This document shows positions 32,801-41,843 of a DNA stretch of 64,000 nucleotides, one piece after another. This stretch comes from Trichaptum fuscoviolaceum. Its lineage: Eukaryota; Basidiomycota; Agaricomycetes; Hymenochaetales; Trichaptaceae. The notes beneath the pieces were generated by a model. That model made no database searches. It saw only the letters and a program-made list of their open reading frames with translations, and was not told the origin of the DNA. A program made the translations under genes and the position numbers. The DNA is taken from the NCBI GenBank assembly GCA_910574455.1, contig CAJSYZ010000010.1, forward strand, positions 1,268,770 through 1,332,769. Reading direction: 5' to 3'. The number at the start of each line of letters is the position of its first letter. Positions within the stretch are counted from its first letter, which is position 1.

Positions 32801-33566
32801 ATTCGGCGTCGTGGTACAGGTCCCAATATTTTTCTGAGTACCGAAATCCCGGTGGGACAGCTTCCCATTCGGCCTGGGTCCTGTCGGGCCCCCAGGGGGT
32901 CTCGACTTCTTCTGCTATGGCGAGGCGGGGAAGCGGGACCAGGCGTTGCTGGTTATCACACTGAGGCGGGCAGCGGTTGAGATCGACCACATCGTTGGTC
33001 CAGTCAATGGTTGGGTTATGGTGCCGCAACCAGTCGATCCCCATGATAATATCGTCGTCGCCAATATCCGCGATGGCCATGGTCAACTGTTCTAAGTGTC
33101 CCTTCATCTCGACGTTGAGGACTACTTCCTTGGTGATGCGTCCAATCGCGTTCGGGGAATTGTCCGCGTTGCGCAAAAGTATCGGGATTACCAAGTCGCG
33201 GGTCTGGAGTCCGTGTCGCGAAACGTAGCGGGAATTTATGAAAGTTCCCGACGCACCGCTGTCTAACATTACTGTGGCTAAGGCATCCGTCTTTCCGTCG
33301 CTAACCTGTACCGGGAACTTCAAATGTCGTCGAAGACGACGGTCTATTGTAGAGATGGTTAAATACAAGGGACCATTATTAAGAGAGTTCTTCGGCCACA
33401 AGGGCGGTTGGGTTGTATAGGGCGCGACTGAGCAATACGACCCTACTGAAAATCCGCTGGGGGCGGGGCTTCGGGATTGTGAACGTTCTTGGCGGCGGGC
33501 GTCATGGGCGGCGAATGCGTTCTGTAGCACGGACTGCTGCACATTCTGGACGTACTGTTCCGCCAT
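29856..33566 (-). CDS. Chromovirus Pol polyprotein, truncated before its chromodomain
   Basis: Open frame of 1236 codons on the minus strand. Domains in order: aspartic protease with LDSGASGTF (residues 101-109), reverse transcriptase with TLDLRWGYHN and the catalytic YLDD (485-488), RNase H beginning ECDASDFATGAVL (about 632), integrase with a GCDTCARTK zinc motif and a D,D,E core (CDFITQLP, ISDRGPQF, TERVNQELE), and a GPY/F module (KRLGPYKV). The frame then runs 10 codons into the inserted LTR2 and stops (RCRDPPGPQHV), so the chromodomain, present at 26353-26575, is cut off. The true upstream start lies in gag, since related elements make one Gag-Pol polyprotein; the ATG at 33566 is only the first Met of the open frame. 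Antisense frames across this region are shadows. Confidence 0.93.
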   Translation of the reverse strand: MAEQYVQNVQQSVLQNAFAAHDARRQERSQSRSPAPSGFSVGSYCSVAPYTTQPPLWPKNSLNNGPLYLTISTIDRRLRRHLKFPVQVSDGKTDALATVMLDSGASGTFINSRYVSRHGLQTRDLVIPILLRNADNSPNAIGRITKEVVLNVEMKGHLEQLTMAIADIGDDDIIMGIDWLRHHNPTIDWTNDVVDLNRCPPQCDNQQRLVPLPRLAIAEEVETPWGPDRTQAEWEAVPPGFRYSEKYWDLYHDAESYFVTTDDHFAYKIAASYTHSQAIAEKSAVKEGEKTFEELVPPEFREFADVFSKVESERLPLRKPYDHAIDLEPGKVPPYSKIYPLAPTERDALREFIDENLRKGYIRPSKSPAAAPVFFIKKKDGTLRMVVDYRRLNDITVKNRYPLPLTMELVDALQKAKVFTTLDLRWGYHNVRLKQGDEWKAAFRTQAGHFEPTVMTFGLTNAPATFQHMMNDIFKDLIGVYVIIYLDDLLIFSEDESQHDEHVREVLKRLRENDLFCKPEKCKFKQTSIEYLGMIISQGKVAMDPAKVQAVLDWPTPKKVKDIQAFLGFANFYRRFIRDFSHIVKPLTTLLKKDVRWLWTENQQFAFDYLKRTFTTAPVLMMPDMSRQFIVECDASDFATGAVLSQEGDDGRIHPVAFFSKSLNDAERNYEIYDKELLAIIRALDEWRHYLEGASHKLDIVSDHKNLLYFSESRTLTRRQARWSLFLTRFDFTIRHRPGQLGGKPDAMSRRVDLQPEGEDNTGRTLLTPEMFRLKAICRGMTQVHGDQALLRRIRKSDQYEDELVDAIELVKSKAPRVLTKELEDWSTEEGLILYQGKVYVPKDETIRRDVVKTYHDSLPAGHPGRWKTFEMVSRNYWWPGMSNFVERYVSGCDTCARTKNRSQRPVGLLQPNEIPQGPWQAISCDFITQLPRSEDYNAIFVVVDRLTKQAHFIPTTSDIDAPETAELFLQHVWKLHGTPRQIISDRGPQFVAQFMKALFSRLGIKGTTSTAYHPQTDGQTERVNQELEQYLRAFIDTRQENWAGLLPMAEFAHNTKAHAATRQSPFALVYGYNPEFTIAPSDGLSTVPAADARLQELQQAQEEARAALEVAAERMKQHYDQARNEAPQYAVGDKVWLEATNVWRPGARKLLPKRLGPYKVKAKLSDLTYELELPASLKIHPVFHVSLLSPYHEDDIPGRTQPPPPPVEVEGDLEYEVEEVLDARRCRDPPGPQHV

Positions 33567-35409
33567 ACGTTTGAGCGTTTCTTCGAACGACTGGAGGCGC
33601 GGGGGGCGATGGGCTCGACGGGGACGTGGATTTCGTAGCCTTTAGGTTTCGGGATGGCGGTCGCGTTGGGCAATCGCTCACCAAATGGTCTTTCTCTCCG
33701 CAGTAGTAGCATAGTCCCTTACTCCTGCGCTCCCGGCGCACCCTGTCAATCTCCATTGCGTTGGGATCCTTCGTCGAGCTTGCGCCCGCAGTCGGGATCG
33801 TACGCGGAGCTGAACTAGTGGTGCCGGGATTGCTTCGGGGCGTAGCCGCTGGCTTCGATACTGGTCCATAGGCGTGTGCGAGCCTTAGCTTCTCGTCCGT
33901 CTCGGAAACCCAATTGACGTAGGTGTTACGACCGTCGGGAATTGTAGCGGGAAACAGTTTCGGGAAACTGGAATTCGCGACGAGAACCCGCGTTCGGGAA
34001 TCTGGATTCGCGACTGGGAACGAGCGTGGGAATTCAGGCGGGAAACGCGCGGGATTCTATCCAGGCGCGTCGCGGGATTCTCAAGGCCAGCTAGGACTCT
34101 TCACTGCTTTGAACGTCAAGTAAGCGGATCCCTAAGGAAGCACTCCACAAGTAAGTATTGCGCAACTAACTACACAGGAGAAAGAGAGAGATCGCACCTA
34201 AGGAAGCACTCCACAAGAGGTCAAAAGTGGGGTGCTCCTTACGATGCCTACAGCTATTTATCTACTTCGTAAAGACTGTATAGTTAATCTACGCTAAGTG
34301 TCCTTGCGCAATGCGCACCTATCTACTACAAACGATACATGCTACGACCGCACTGCTAGGCATGTCTATCCCGTCTCTCCAGATGGCTACGGCCTGTCCG
34401 TGGACGTCAGCGTCCGGTCCGGGGCCGCGACTAGCCAGACTAGGTATGCCAGACTGTTGCAGGTCGTCACCTTGAGGTACTAACGGATTAATGAGCGTAT
34501 GTTGATAAGTGAATGTACGTGTGCCGTGGCGGGTCGTCGTAAATGAGTGTGCGTATGCGTGCATGGTTGCCGGGACGTTGGTGCGGGATAAGTCACGTGA
34601 GCATGGGATCGTGCGATTCGGGAATGAGGTTTCGCACGGGGAATCCAATGGCGGGATTCTCCCCGCGGGTTTGTCTGCTCATGTCGGGATCCTTGGCGGG
34701 AAAGTGCGGGAAATGAGAAAAGGAGCCCGGGATCTCGACAGTAGGCATCGAATTTCATATCCTTCGCCTCTGTGCTGGCGATGTGCTGGCGAACCTGGTC
34801 TTTGAGTCCCTTCCGGAACATGTCGAGGTAGATGACATCCGTCGTCGCGTCCTTGGGCCACCCGGTGAGGGCTTGGAGGGCACGGAATTGCGACGCAAAC
34901 TCGGCGACCGTTCCTGTCTGGCGTAGGCGCATCAGCTTGTCGGCTGCGGCTTTGTCTGCATCGATCTCTCCGTAAGAGGCGCGAAGGGCGGTGAACAGGG
35001 CCTCCAGGCTGGCGGCTTCTGGCGGTGTCGGGATGTCCTGGAGTCGATCTAGAATGGGTCGTGCCCAGTCTTGCGCCGGTCCCCGCAGTAGCATCAGGGC
35101 GAATGCGACCTTGCGGGTTTCGTCCAGCCCCGGATGTTGTCCGAACAGGTAGAGCTTAATCTGGTGAATCCAGTTTTCCAGCTTGGCTCGTTCGCCTTTG
35201 AAGGTGTCGGGAAGCTTCATCTTGAGCCCTGCTCCACCCCCAGACGGGGAGGCGGGCTGGCTTGCGATTTGGGCTTCTAACACCCGGTTGGCGTGCTTGA
35301 GCTGGGCGACTGTGTTCTGAACCTGATTGTGTTCGTTGACTAGCTTGGAGTAGCGTTTTTCGAGGGTGTCGAGGCGATCAAGGATGGGCTGGAGTTTGTC
35401 TTCCTCCAT
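33490..35409 (-). pseudogene. Chromovirus gag, interrupted by a solo LTR and frameshifted
   Basis: Starts MEEDKLQPILDRLDTLEKRY (ATG at 35409-35407), a coiled-coil N-terminus, then a capsid-like region with LPDTFKGERAKLENWIHQIK and LRASYGEIDADKAAADKLM. The frame breaks at FDAY (about 34746) where the solo LTR at 33924-34740 is inserted, and resumes as YVNWVSETDEKLR from 33923. It then encodes a CCHC zinc knuckle, CYYCGEKDHLVSDC (about 33690-33730). After the knuckle two successive frame changes occur before the Pol frame (near 33680 and 33605), each at a short C run, consistent with single-base losses. The gag is therefore inactive by insertion and frameshift. Confidence 0.85.
33924..34740 (-). 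mobile_element. Solo LTR1 inserted in gag
   Basis: 817 bp LTR with a perfect 5-bp duplication GTAGG at 33919-33923 and 34741-34745. It shares variants with the solo LTR at 27878 (CGTCAAGTAAGC, TTCGTAAAG, AGTCACGTGAGC) rather than with the host element's own LTRs, so it came from a different copy. Confidence 0.93.
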
Positions 35410-35571
35410 CGTCCATCGAGGAGCTCGGGGACGGGAAAGCGAAGGTATCTGCGAGTCCTCCCCATTCCTGGTGGGACGACATTGCTGGTCGGCGGTACGG
35501 GTGCGGGGGTAGAAGTAAAGAGCGTGAGGGTGTCGAGTCCGAGCGGCGGTGAGCCAGGACTTTTGACCTAA

Positions 35572-36389
35572 TGTTACGACCGTCGGGAATTGTAGCGGGA
35601 AACAGTTTCGGGAAACTGGAATTCGCGACAAAAACCTGCGTTCGGGAATCTGGATTCGCGACTGGGAACGAGCGTGGGAATTCAGGCGGGAAACGCGCGG
35701 GATTCTATCCAGGCGCGTCGCGGGATTCTCAAGGCCAGCTAGGACTCTTCACTGCTTTGAACGTCAGGTAAGCGGATCCCTAAGGAAGCACTCCACAAGT
35801 AAGTATTGCGCAACTAACTACACAGGAGAAAAGAGAGAGATCGCACCTAAGGAAGCACTCCACAAGAGGTCAAAAGTGGGGTGCTCCTTACGATGCCTAC
35901 AGCTATTTATCTACTTTGTAAAGACTGTATAGTTAATCTACGCTAAGTGTCCTTGCGCAATGCGCACCTATCTACTACAAACGATACATGCTACGACCGC
36001 ACTGCTAGGCATGTCTATCCCGTCTCTCCAGATGGCTATGGCCTGTCCGTGGACGTCAGCGTCCGGTCCGGGGCCGCGACTAGCCAGACTAGGTATGCCA
36101 GACTGTTGCAGGTCGTCACCTTGAGGTACTAGCGGATTAATGAGCGTATGTTAATAAGTGAATGTACGTGTGCCGTGGCGGGTCGTCGTAAATGAGTGTG
36201 TGTATGCGTGCATGGTTGCCGGGACGGTGGTGCGGGATAAGTTACGTGAGCATGGGATCGTGCGATTCGGGAATGAGGTTTCGCGCCGGGAATCCAATGG
36301 CGGGATTCTCCCCGCGGGATTGTCTGCTCATGTCGGGATCCTTGGCGGGAAAGTGCGGGAAATGAGAAAAGGAGCCCGGGATCTCGACA
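35572..36389 (-). repeat. 5' LTR of the chromovirus (LTR1 family)
   Basis: 818 bp directly upstream (minus sense) of the gag leader. It shares most diagnostic bases with the 3' LTR at 25533-26352. Hairpin at 35849-35889. Beyond its outer end lies a truncated LTR1 fragment rather than a target duplication. Confidence 0.9.
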
Positions 36390-37076
36390 AAAAGTGGGGT
36401 GCTCCTTACGATGCCTACAGCTATTTATCTACTTTGTAAAGACTGTATAGTTAATATGACAGCATTTATCGTTAAAAAATCGAGTTTTAAGGTTTCCTGT
36501 GTGAGAAGTAAGTTTTGTGACAATTACGCAACTTTTTGTACATACGTAACTTTTTGACGCAACTTTTTTGACGCAACTTTACACCTTGAATTAAAGGTTT
36601 AGCTTTCAACTACAAACTATTTTAGCTACCTGTAGTACAGATTCGTCTCTCGTAAGTATACATAGCTATGATATAGTTGAAACCCATTTATATCTAATTT
36701 AATTTGAGAAAATACAAGAAATTTCCCATTATTTCAAAATTTGTGTACTTTTTTTTTACATTCCCATCCTGTCCCTAATTTCTGGCCCCATTTAGCTATC
36801 TTTTTCACACCTCAGAGGCGCCACCAATGCTGCATACAGTGACCGGAAAATGTATGACAATAATACAAAAGAAATTAAAAACTTGTTAGAATGTAAATTA
36901 ATGTATCTTATCAGTTATTTATTAAATTGAAATAGGGATTTAGACCTGGATAATGTTGGAATCCTGCTGGTGGTACAACCATGGGGAATGAGTCAAGCAG
37001 GGAATCAGGAAGCATATATGATTTCCTGGGAAGATGCTATTATGTTCACGGCTTCAGTAAACTTATCACAGAAATG

Positions 37077-40000
37077 TGTTATGACTATGGGGGAATCTGG
37101 GGGGCTGGGGTGTGTAAGCGGCTTCCGGGGCAAGGCCTACAAGAGTGTGCGAAGATGGGGAAGGCATGGGGAACCGTTAGGGATGATACAACGCCAATGG
37201 AGTCACGCAGGGAGTGGGGCTAAGGGGGCAAGATACAAGGAGGCTTGAGTTAGGGACAGGACAGGACAGAGTCAGAGTCAAGGCTGAGTCACGGGAGAGA
37301 AATATCCCGAGGCAGAGTTGAGGCGGGGGAAGCAGCGCGGGATTTGCGAAGTGGGGGATCACACAGGCAGGGTTTCAGGAGTGGGAATTTTGAGTGGGTG
37401 TCAAGATCCCGGGCTCCTTTTCCTACTTTTCGCACTTTCCCGCCAAGGATCCCGACATGAGCAGACAATCCCGCGGGGAGAATCCCGCCATTGGATTCCC
37501 GGTGCGAAACCTCATTCCCGAATCGCACGATCCCATGCTCACGTGACCTATCCCGCACCACCGTCCCGGCAACCATGCACGCATACACACACTCATTTAC
37601 GACGACCCGCCACGACACACGTACATTCACTTACCAACCTACGCTCATTAATCCGCTATACCTCAAGGTGACAACCTGCAACCGTCTGGCATACCTAGTC
37701 TGGCTAGTCACGGCTACGGACCGAACGCTGACGTCCACGGACATGCCGCAGCCATCTGGAGAGACGGGATGGACATGCCTAGCAGTGCGGTCGTAGCATG
37801 TATCTTTTGTAGTAGATAGGTGCGCATTGTGCAAGGACACTTAGCGTAGATTAACTATACAGTCTTTACAAAGTAGATAAATAGCTGTAGGCATTGTAAG
37901 GAGCACCCCACTTTTGACCTCTTGTGGAGTGCTTCCTTAGGTGCGATCTCTCTCTTTTCTCCTGTGTAGTTAGTTGCGCAATACTTACTTGTGGAGTGCT
38001 TCCTTAGGGATCCGCTTACTTGACGTTCAAAGCAGTGAAGAGTCCTAGCTGGCCTTGAGAATCCTGCGACGCGCTTGGATAGAGTCCCGCACATTCCCCC
38101 GCCTGAATTCCCACGCTTGTTCCCGGTCGCAAATCCAGTTCCCCGAAACTGTTTCCCGGTACGATTCCCGACGGTCGTAACAGTGGGGGATCTACACAAG
38201 AATTGCAAAGCAGGGGATTAGTGTGGGAATCTCAGAGCGGGGGATTCACACAGGAATCTCAGAGTGGGATTCTAGATGGGAACTCTAGGCAGGATCTCAG
38301 AGTGGGATCCGGGACAAGACTAAGACAAGAGAGCCAGGGAGCAGGTGTGCTCAGGATGGGAGCAGAGAGCTCAGGGTAACCAGGATCTCAAGGCTACACT
38401 TCTGTATCAAGGAGGAGGTTCCCTAAGGAAGCACTTGACAAGTCAGCATTGCAAAACTACACTATAAACAGGACAGGAAATACACCTAAGGAAACACTTG
38501 ACAAGAGGACAAAAGTGAGTGCTCCTTATGGTGGTGACAGATATTTATCTATAGGGCAGAATCTACAGGGACAGACACGCATACTGCACAACTAACTACT
38601 TAGACAATCTTGCATGCAAAGGCGACACATACAATAACATGAATCCGGAAACCGGAATTCATCTGCGGGGGACAGCAAGGGCAAGCTCTAAGATAGCAAG
38701 TGTGAAGCATGGTCAAGTGAAAGCAAGGGAAACTAAAGGAATGTAATTGTGCGCAAGGTATATGGCTGGTGCATAGGCAGCAGGGTAACAAGCGTGGGGG
38801 TGGATGTAATGCATACATTGTCTCGGGAAGAGTTGCGGGTGACTTCTGGAGAGGATCAGGGTTGCAGGGGATTGTCATGCTTGGATGCCGTAACAAAGCC
38901 TAATAGCAAGGCGTACACGGGACAGGGTGACTAAGGACAGTGTTTGAGTCCTTGCAGACAATGAGGTCAATCCTGCACACAAGGTGGCGGGACTTGAGCC
39001 TCTGGGCCGGGACATGACACTACTAGTGGGACTAGTTGGCTGGCACACGCATGGCCTGGCCAATCACCTGGGGCTATCTTGGGACGTGGTCAGCATTGAG
39101 GATGGGGGACACTAAGGTGTTTCCCGTGGATGACGGGAAACCAGCAAGATTTGCAATGGGAAGTAATCCAGGGTTAACGGGATCTTGGTGGGAATCAAGG
39201 CTGGGACTTGGTGGGGGTTGTGATGGGAATTGCAATGGGATCGAGTGTGGGAATCCTGCGGGGGATTACACAAGAATTCACAACAGGAAACAAGCAGGGG
39301 AATCTAGTGGGATTCCAACCGCAACTGTGTGGGGGAATCTGTTGGGATTTCAACTATGGAACAAGCGGGAGAGTCTGGCAGGACTCCAACTGGGAACAAG
39401 TGTGGGTTGCAGGATTGTCAGAGGGGTTGCTTGAACAGTGTCTGCGGTGTGGCGGGATTTCTGGCGGGGCAGGCTAGGGACAAATGAGGGCAGGTCAGGA
39501 GGCACGTGATGTCAAAAGGGTTAGCTAGGGCACCACAGCAGGATGAGCACAGGGCAGGGTTTGTGACCAGGCAGGATTGCAGGACAGCAATCCTTGACCG
39601 CTGTTGTTTGGCTTACTCAAGGCCAGACAGAGAGGTTGGCTTGGGACACTGTGGAACTTTCTCCTTACTGCACTTCATGACTGTGGATGCAAGGCTGGGA
39701 TCTTGTATCCGGGCATAGTCAAGGACCTACGAGGTCTCAGGATAACTATGGCTATGGCTATGGCTGTAGCTATGGTGAGTGACTTTGGGACTATGGTGAT
39801 GTACGGGGTTTGCTGTGGCTGGGGACAGAGCATGACAGGAGCGGGGAGCACGCGGGGGAATCATCCTAGAGTCAAGGAATGACAAGGCAGGCTAGGGATG
39901 GTTCGAGACACAGGGACAAGGCGGGGGACTGATGAGGAGACATGGTCGAGGACAGGCAGTGGCAAGGAGGTCGTAGCAGGGCGGAACTCTTAGCAGGAGA

Positions 40001-40145
40001 ATGCATGGCAAAGCAGATGTTCTTCCGGGATCATAGAGCGGGAGATCCTTCCGGGATCCAGCCAAGGTTGCAATCTTGGGTTTCAGTATATGGGATTCTG
40101 TTTGGGATTGCCTTAGACATGTTGGGATCCTGGGGGATCCCGACA
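37077..40145 (-). mobile_element. Second LTR2 solo LTR, CpG-depleted, inside the long-TIR element
   Basis: Starts TGTTATGACTATGGGGG (compare TGTTACGACCTGGGGGG at 26576) and ends GGGATCCCGACA at 40145; the 5-bp flanks AAATG and AAATT are a near match. It aligns along most of its length with 26576-29888, but many CG dinucleotides of that copy are TG or CA here. Interrupted by a solo LTR1 at 37399-38182. No intact gene. Confidence 0.82.
37399..38182 (+). mobile_element. Solo LTR1 in opposite orientation, nested in the second LTR2
   Basis: 784 bp, TGTCAAGATCCC...CGGTCGTAACA on the plus strand, with the perfect 5-bp duplication GTGGG at 37394-37398 and 38183-38187. It lacks a roughly 35-bp segment near its right end that the other LTR1 copies have. 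It keeps many CpGs, unlike the LTR2 that hosts it, so it inserted later. Confidence 0.92.
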
Positions 40146-41243
40146 AAATTCCATAAAGGAACAAGTAAGTAATTTTTAATAAATCTGCCTGATTGTCTAG
40201 AAAGCCTCATTAACATACAGTTCTTCTTTTTTGAAGTATCTACACTCCTACTTCATATTCATCTATCATAATTTTAATACATGATTATTTCTCTAATTCA
40301 ATTCTCTAGTATATTAATGATAAGACACGTAAACTCACAATTATTTACCTATTTTCTTTGATCTCATCATATTGCATTTTCCGGTCATTATATGCAGTGT
40401 TGGTGGCACCTCTGATGTGCGGAAAGGATGGCTAAATTGGGCTGGAAATGAGAGAGATAATGAAAACATTGAAAAAAAGTACACAAATTTTGAAATAATG
40501 GGAAATTTCTTGTATTTTCTCAAATTAAATTAGATATAAATGGGTTTCAACTATATCATAGCTATGTATACTTACGAGAGACGAATCTGTACTACAGGTA
40601 GCTAAAATAGTTTGTAGTTGAAAGCTAAACCTTTAATTCAAGGTGTAAAGTTGCGTCAAAAAAGTTGCGTCAAAAAGTTACGTATGTACAAAAAGTTGCG
40701 TAATTGTCACAAAACTTACTTCTCACACAGGAAACCTTAAAACTCGATTTTTTAACGATAAATGCTGTCATAAGTTAATCTACGCTAAGTGTCCTTGCGC
40801 AATGCGCACCTATCTACTACAAAAGATACATGCTACGACCGCACTGCTAGGCATGTCCATCCCGTCTCTCCAGATGGCTGCGGCATGTCTGTGGACGTCA
40901 GCGTCCGGTCCGTGGCCGCGACTAGCCAGACTAAGTATGCCAGGCGGTTGCAGGTCGTCACCTTGAGGTACTAGCAGATTAATGAGCGTATGTTGGTAAG
41001 TGAATGTATGTGTGCCTTGGCGGGTCGTCGTAAATGAGTGTGTGTATGTGTGCATGGTTGTCGGGACGGTGGTGCGCGATAGATCACGTGAGCGGGGGAT
41101 CTTGCGGGGGATCGTGCAAGTCGGGAAAGAGGTTTCGCGTCGGGAATCCAATGGCGGGATTCTCCCCGCGGGATTGCCTGCTCATGTCGGGATCCTTGGC
41201 CGGAAAGTGCGAAAAATAGGAAAAGGAGCCCGGGATCTCGACA

Positions 41244-41658
41244 CAGTTCTCCACACACTCCTTTGGCCTTTTGTGGTTTATTAATAAAAATTGACATTGT
41301 ATAACAGTATTACTCTCCTCTGAGTTAAGCTTAAGATCAGATGCTCTTTTGCAGTGGGGACCACTGACTCTGATGTACTTGAATTCCCAAGTCCAAGCCC
41401 AGACATGCCCAAGTCCAGGTCCATGCACGAGTCCCAAGGAACACAAGTCCAGAGCACAAGGGTCCCAAGAAAAGCCAGGGTGCTTGCTACTACAGTGGCC
41501 AACTTGCGATTGGCTGGAGCGTGAGAATTTGCTTACTTTCTGTAAAACTCGATTAAAGTTCACGACGACACATCCCTCCCTCAGCTACTACGCTTCGTGT
41601 CGGGGATATATTCTAATACAAATAGATTCTATTACAAATCGGAATCATATAGTACTCA
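41244..41658. other. Short intergenic stretch between the LTR fragment and oxidoreductase copy 2
   Basis: No gene recognised; only short frames rich in CCAAGTCCAG-like words around 41390-41470. Confidence 0.45.
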
Positions 41659-41713
41659 GAAGACCCGGTTTACTCAGCGAGTAGTGACTACTCGCTGAGT
41701 AAACCGGGTCTTC
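41659..41713. repeat. Perfect 55-bp palindrome (27-bp arms, 1-bp spacer)
   Basis: Arms 41659-41685 and 41687-41713 around a single G. The right arm (ACTACTCGCTGAGTAAACC..) belongs to the promoter block shared with oxidoreductase copy 1 (20926 onward), whereas the left arm has no counterpart there. Confidence 0.95.
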
Positions 41714-41773
41714 GCTGAGATTCCAACGATGGTTTACGACCTTTGTCGCCCCTTAGCGCGACGTGCGAGTCTC

Positions 41774-41781
41774 TATAAAAG
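41774..41781 (+). promoter_or_regulatory. TATA box of oxidoreductase copy 2
   Basis: TATAAAAG 70 bp upstream of the ATG at 41844, in the same context (GTGCGAGTCTC before it) as in copy 1. Copy 1 has about 47 extra bp between box and start. Confidence 0.6.
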
Positions 41782-41843
41782 CTCTGTTATCGGCCTGCCC
41801 ACACGCTCTCCAGTTCCCAATCAGTTCCAGCGCTACCACGATC

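Larger units (their letters stand above)
25533..36389 (-). mobile_element. Chromodomain Ty3/Gypsy retrotransposon (chromovirus), nested with solo LTRs
   Basis: Read on the minus strand: 5' LTR 36389-35572, gag, pol (protease, reverse transcriptase, RNase H, integrase, chromodomain), polypurine tract GGAGGGGGG, 3' LTR 26352-25533. Removing the nested solo LTRs and their target duplications leaves roughly 6.7 kb, normal for a chromovirus. Gag is split by a solo LTR at 33924-34740 and the chromodomain by an LTR2 at 26576-29888. The flanks (GGCTC at 25528-25532, AAAAG at 36390-36394) are not a target duplication, so at least one end has been rearranged since insertion. No clear tRNA-complementary primer site was identified after the 5' LTR. 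The reverse transcriptase region is open, so the element is young. Confidence 0.92.
36455..40772. mobile_element. Long-TIR DNA element (398-bp inverted repeats), 6-bp TSD, carrying retrotransposon LTRs
   Basis: Terminal inverted repeats 36455-36852 and 40375-40772 begin TATGACAGCATTTATCG; the outer roughly 300 bp look identical and the inner 100 bp are more diverged. The perfect duplication AGTTAA lies at 36449-36454 and 40773-40778, inside an LTR1 sequence that is continuous once the element is removed. Inside are AT-rich flanks and a degraded LTR2 with a nested solo LTR1; no transposase frame is seen. Long TIRs suggest a foldback- or Mutator-like non-autonomous element, but the TSD is shorter than the 8-10 bp typical of Mutator, so the class is left open. 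Confidence 0.85.
36390..41243 (-). repeat. Truncated LTR1 fragment, split by the long-TIR element
   Basis: Plus-strand pieces 36390-36454 and 40779-41243 (after the duplicated AGTTAA) together match LTR1 from about base 301 to its end GATCTCGACA. The missing part begins inside the hairpin loop, and the fragment abuts the chromovirus 5' LTR directly. Confidence 0.85.

Noticed and set aside
30077..33420. Many plus-strand frames opposite the retrotransposon Pol
   Set aside because: They are antisense shadows of one long, well-supported Pol frame.
35572..36389. Interpreting this LTR as an independent solo insertion
   Set aside because: It directly precedes the gag leader in the right orientation, has no 5-bp duplication, and shares variants with the LTR at 25533, so it is the element's own 5' LTR.
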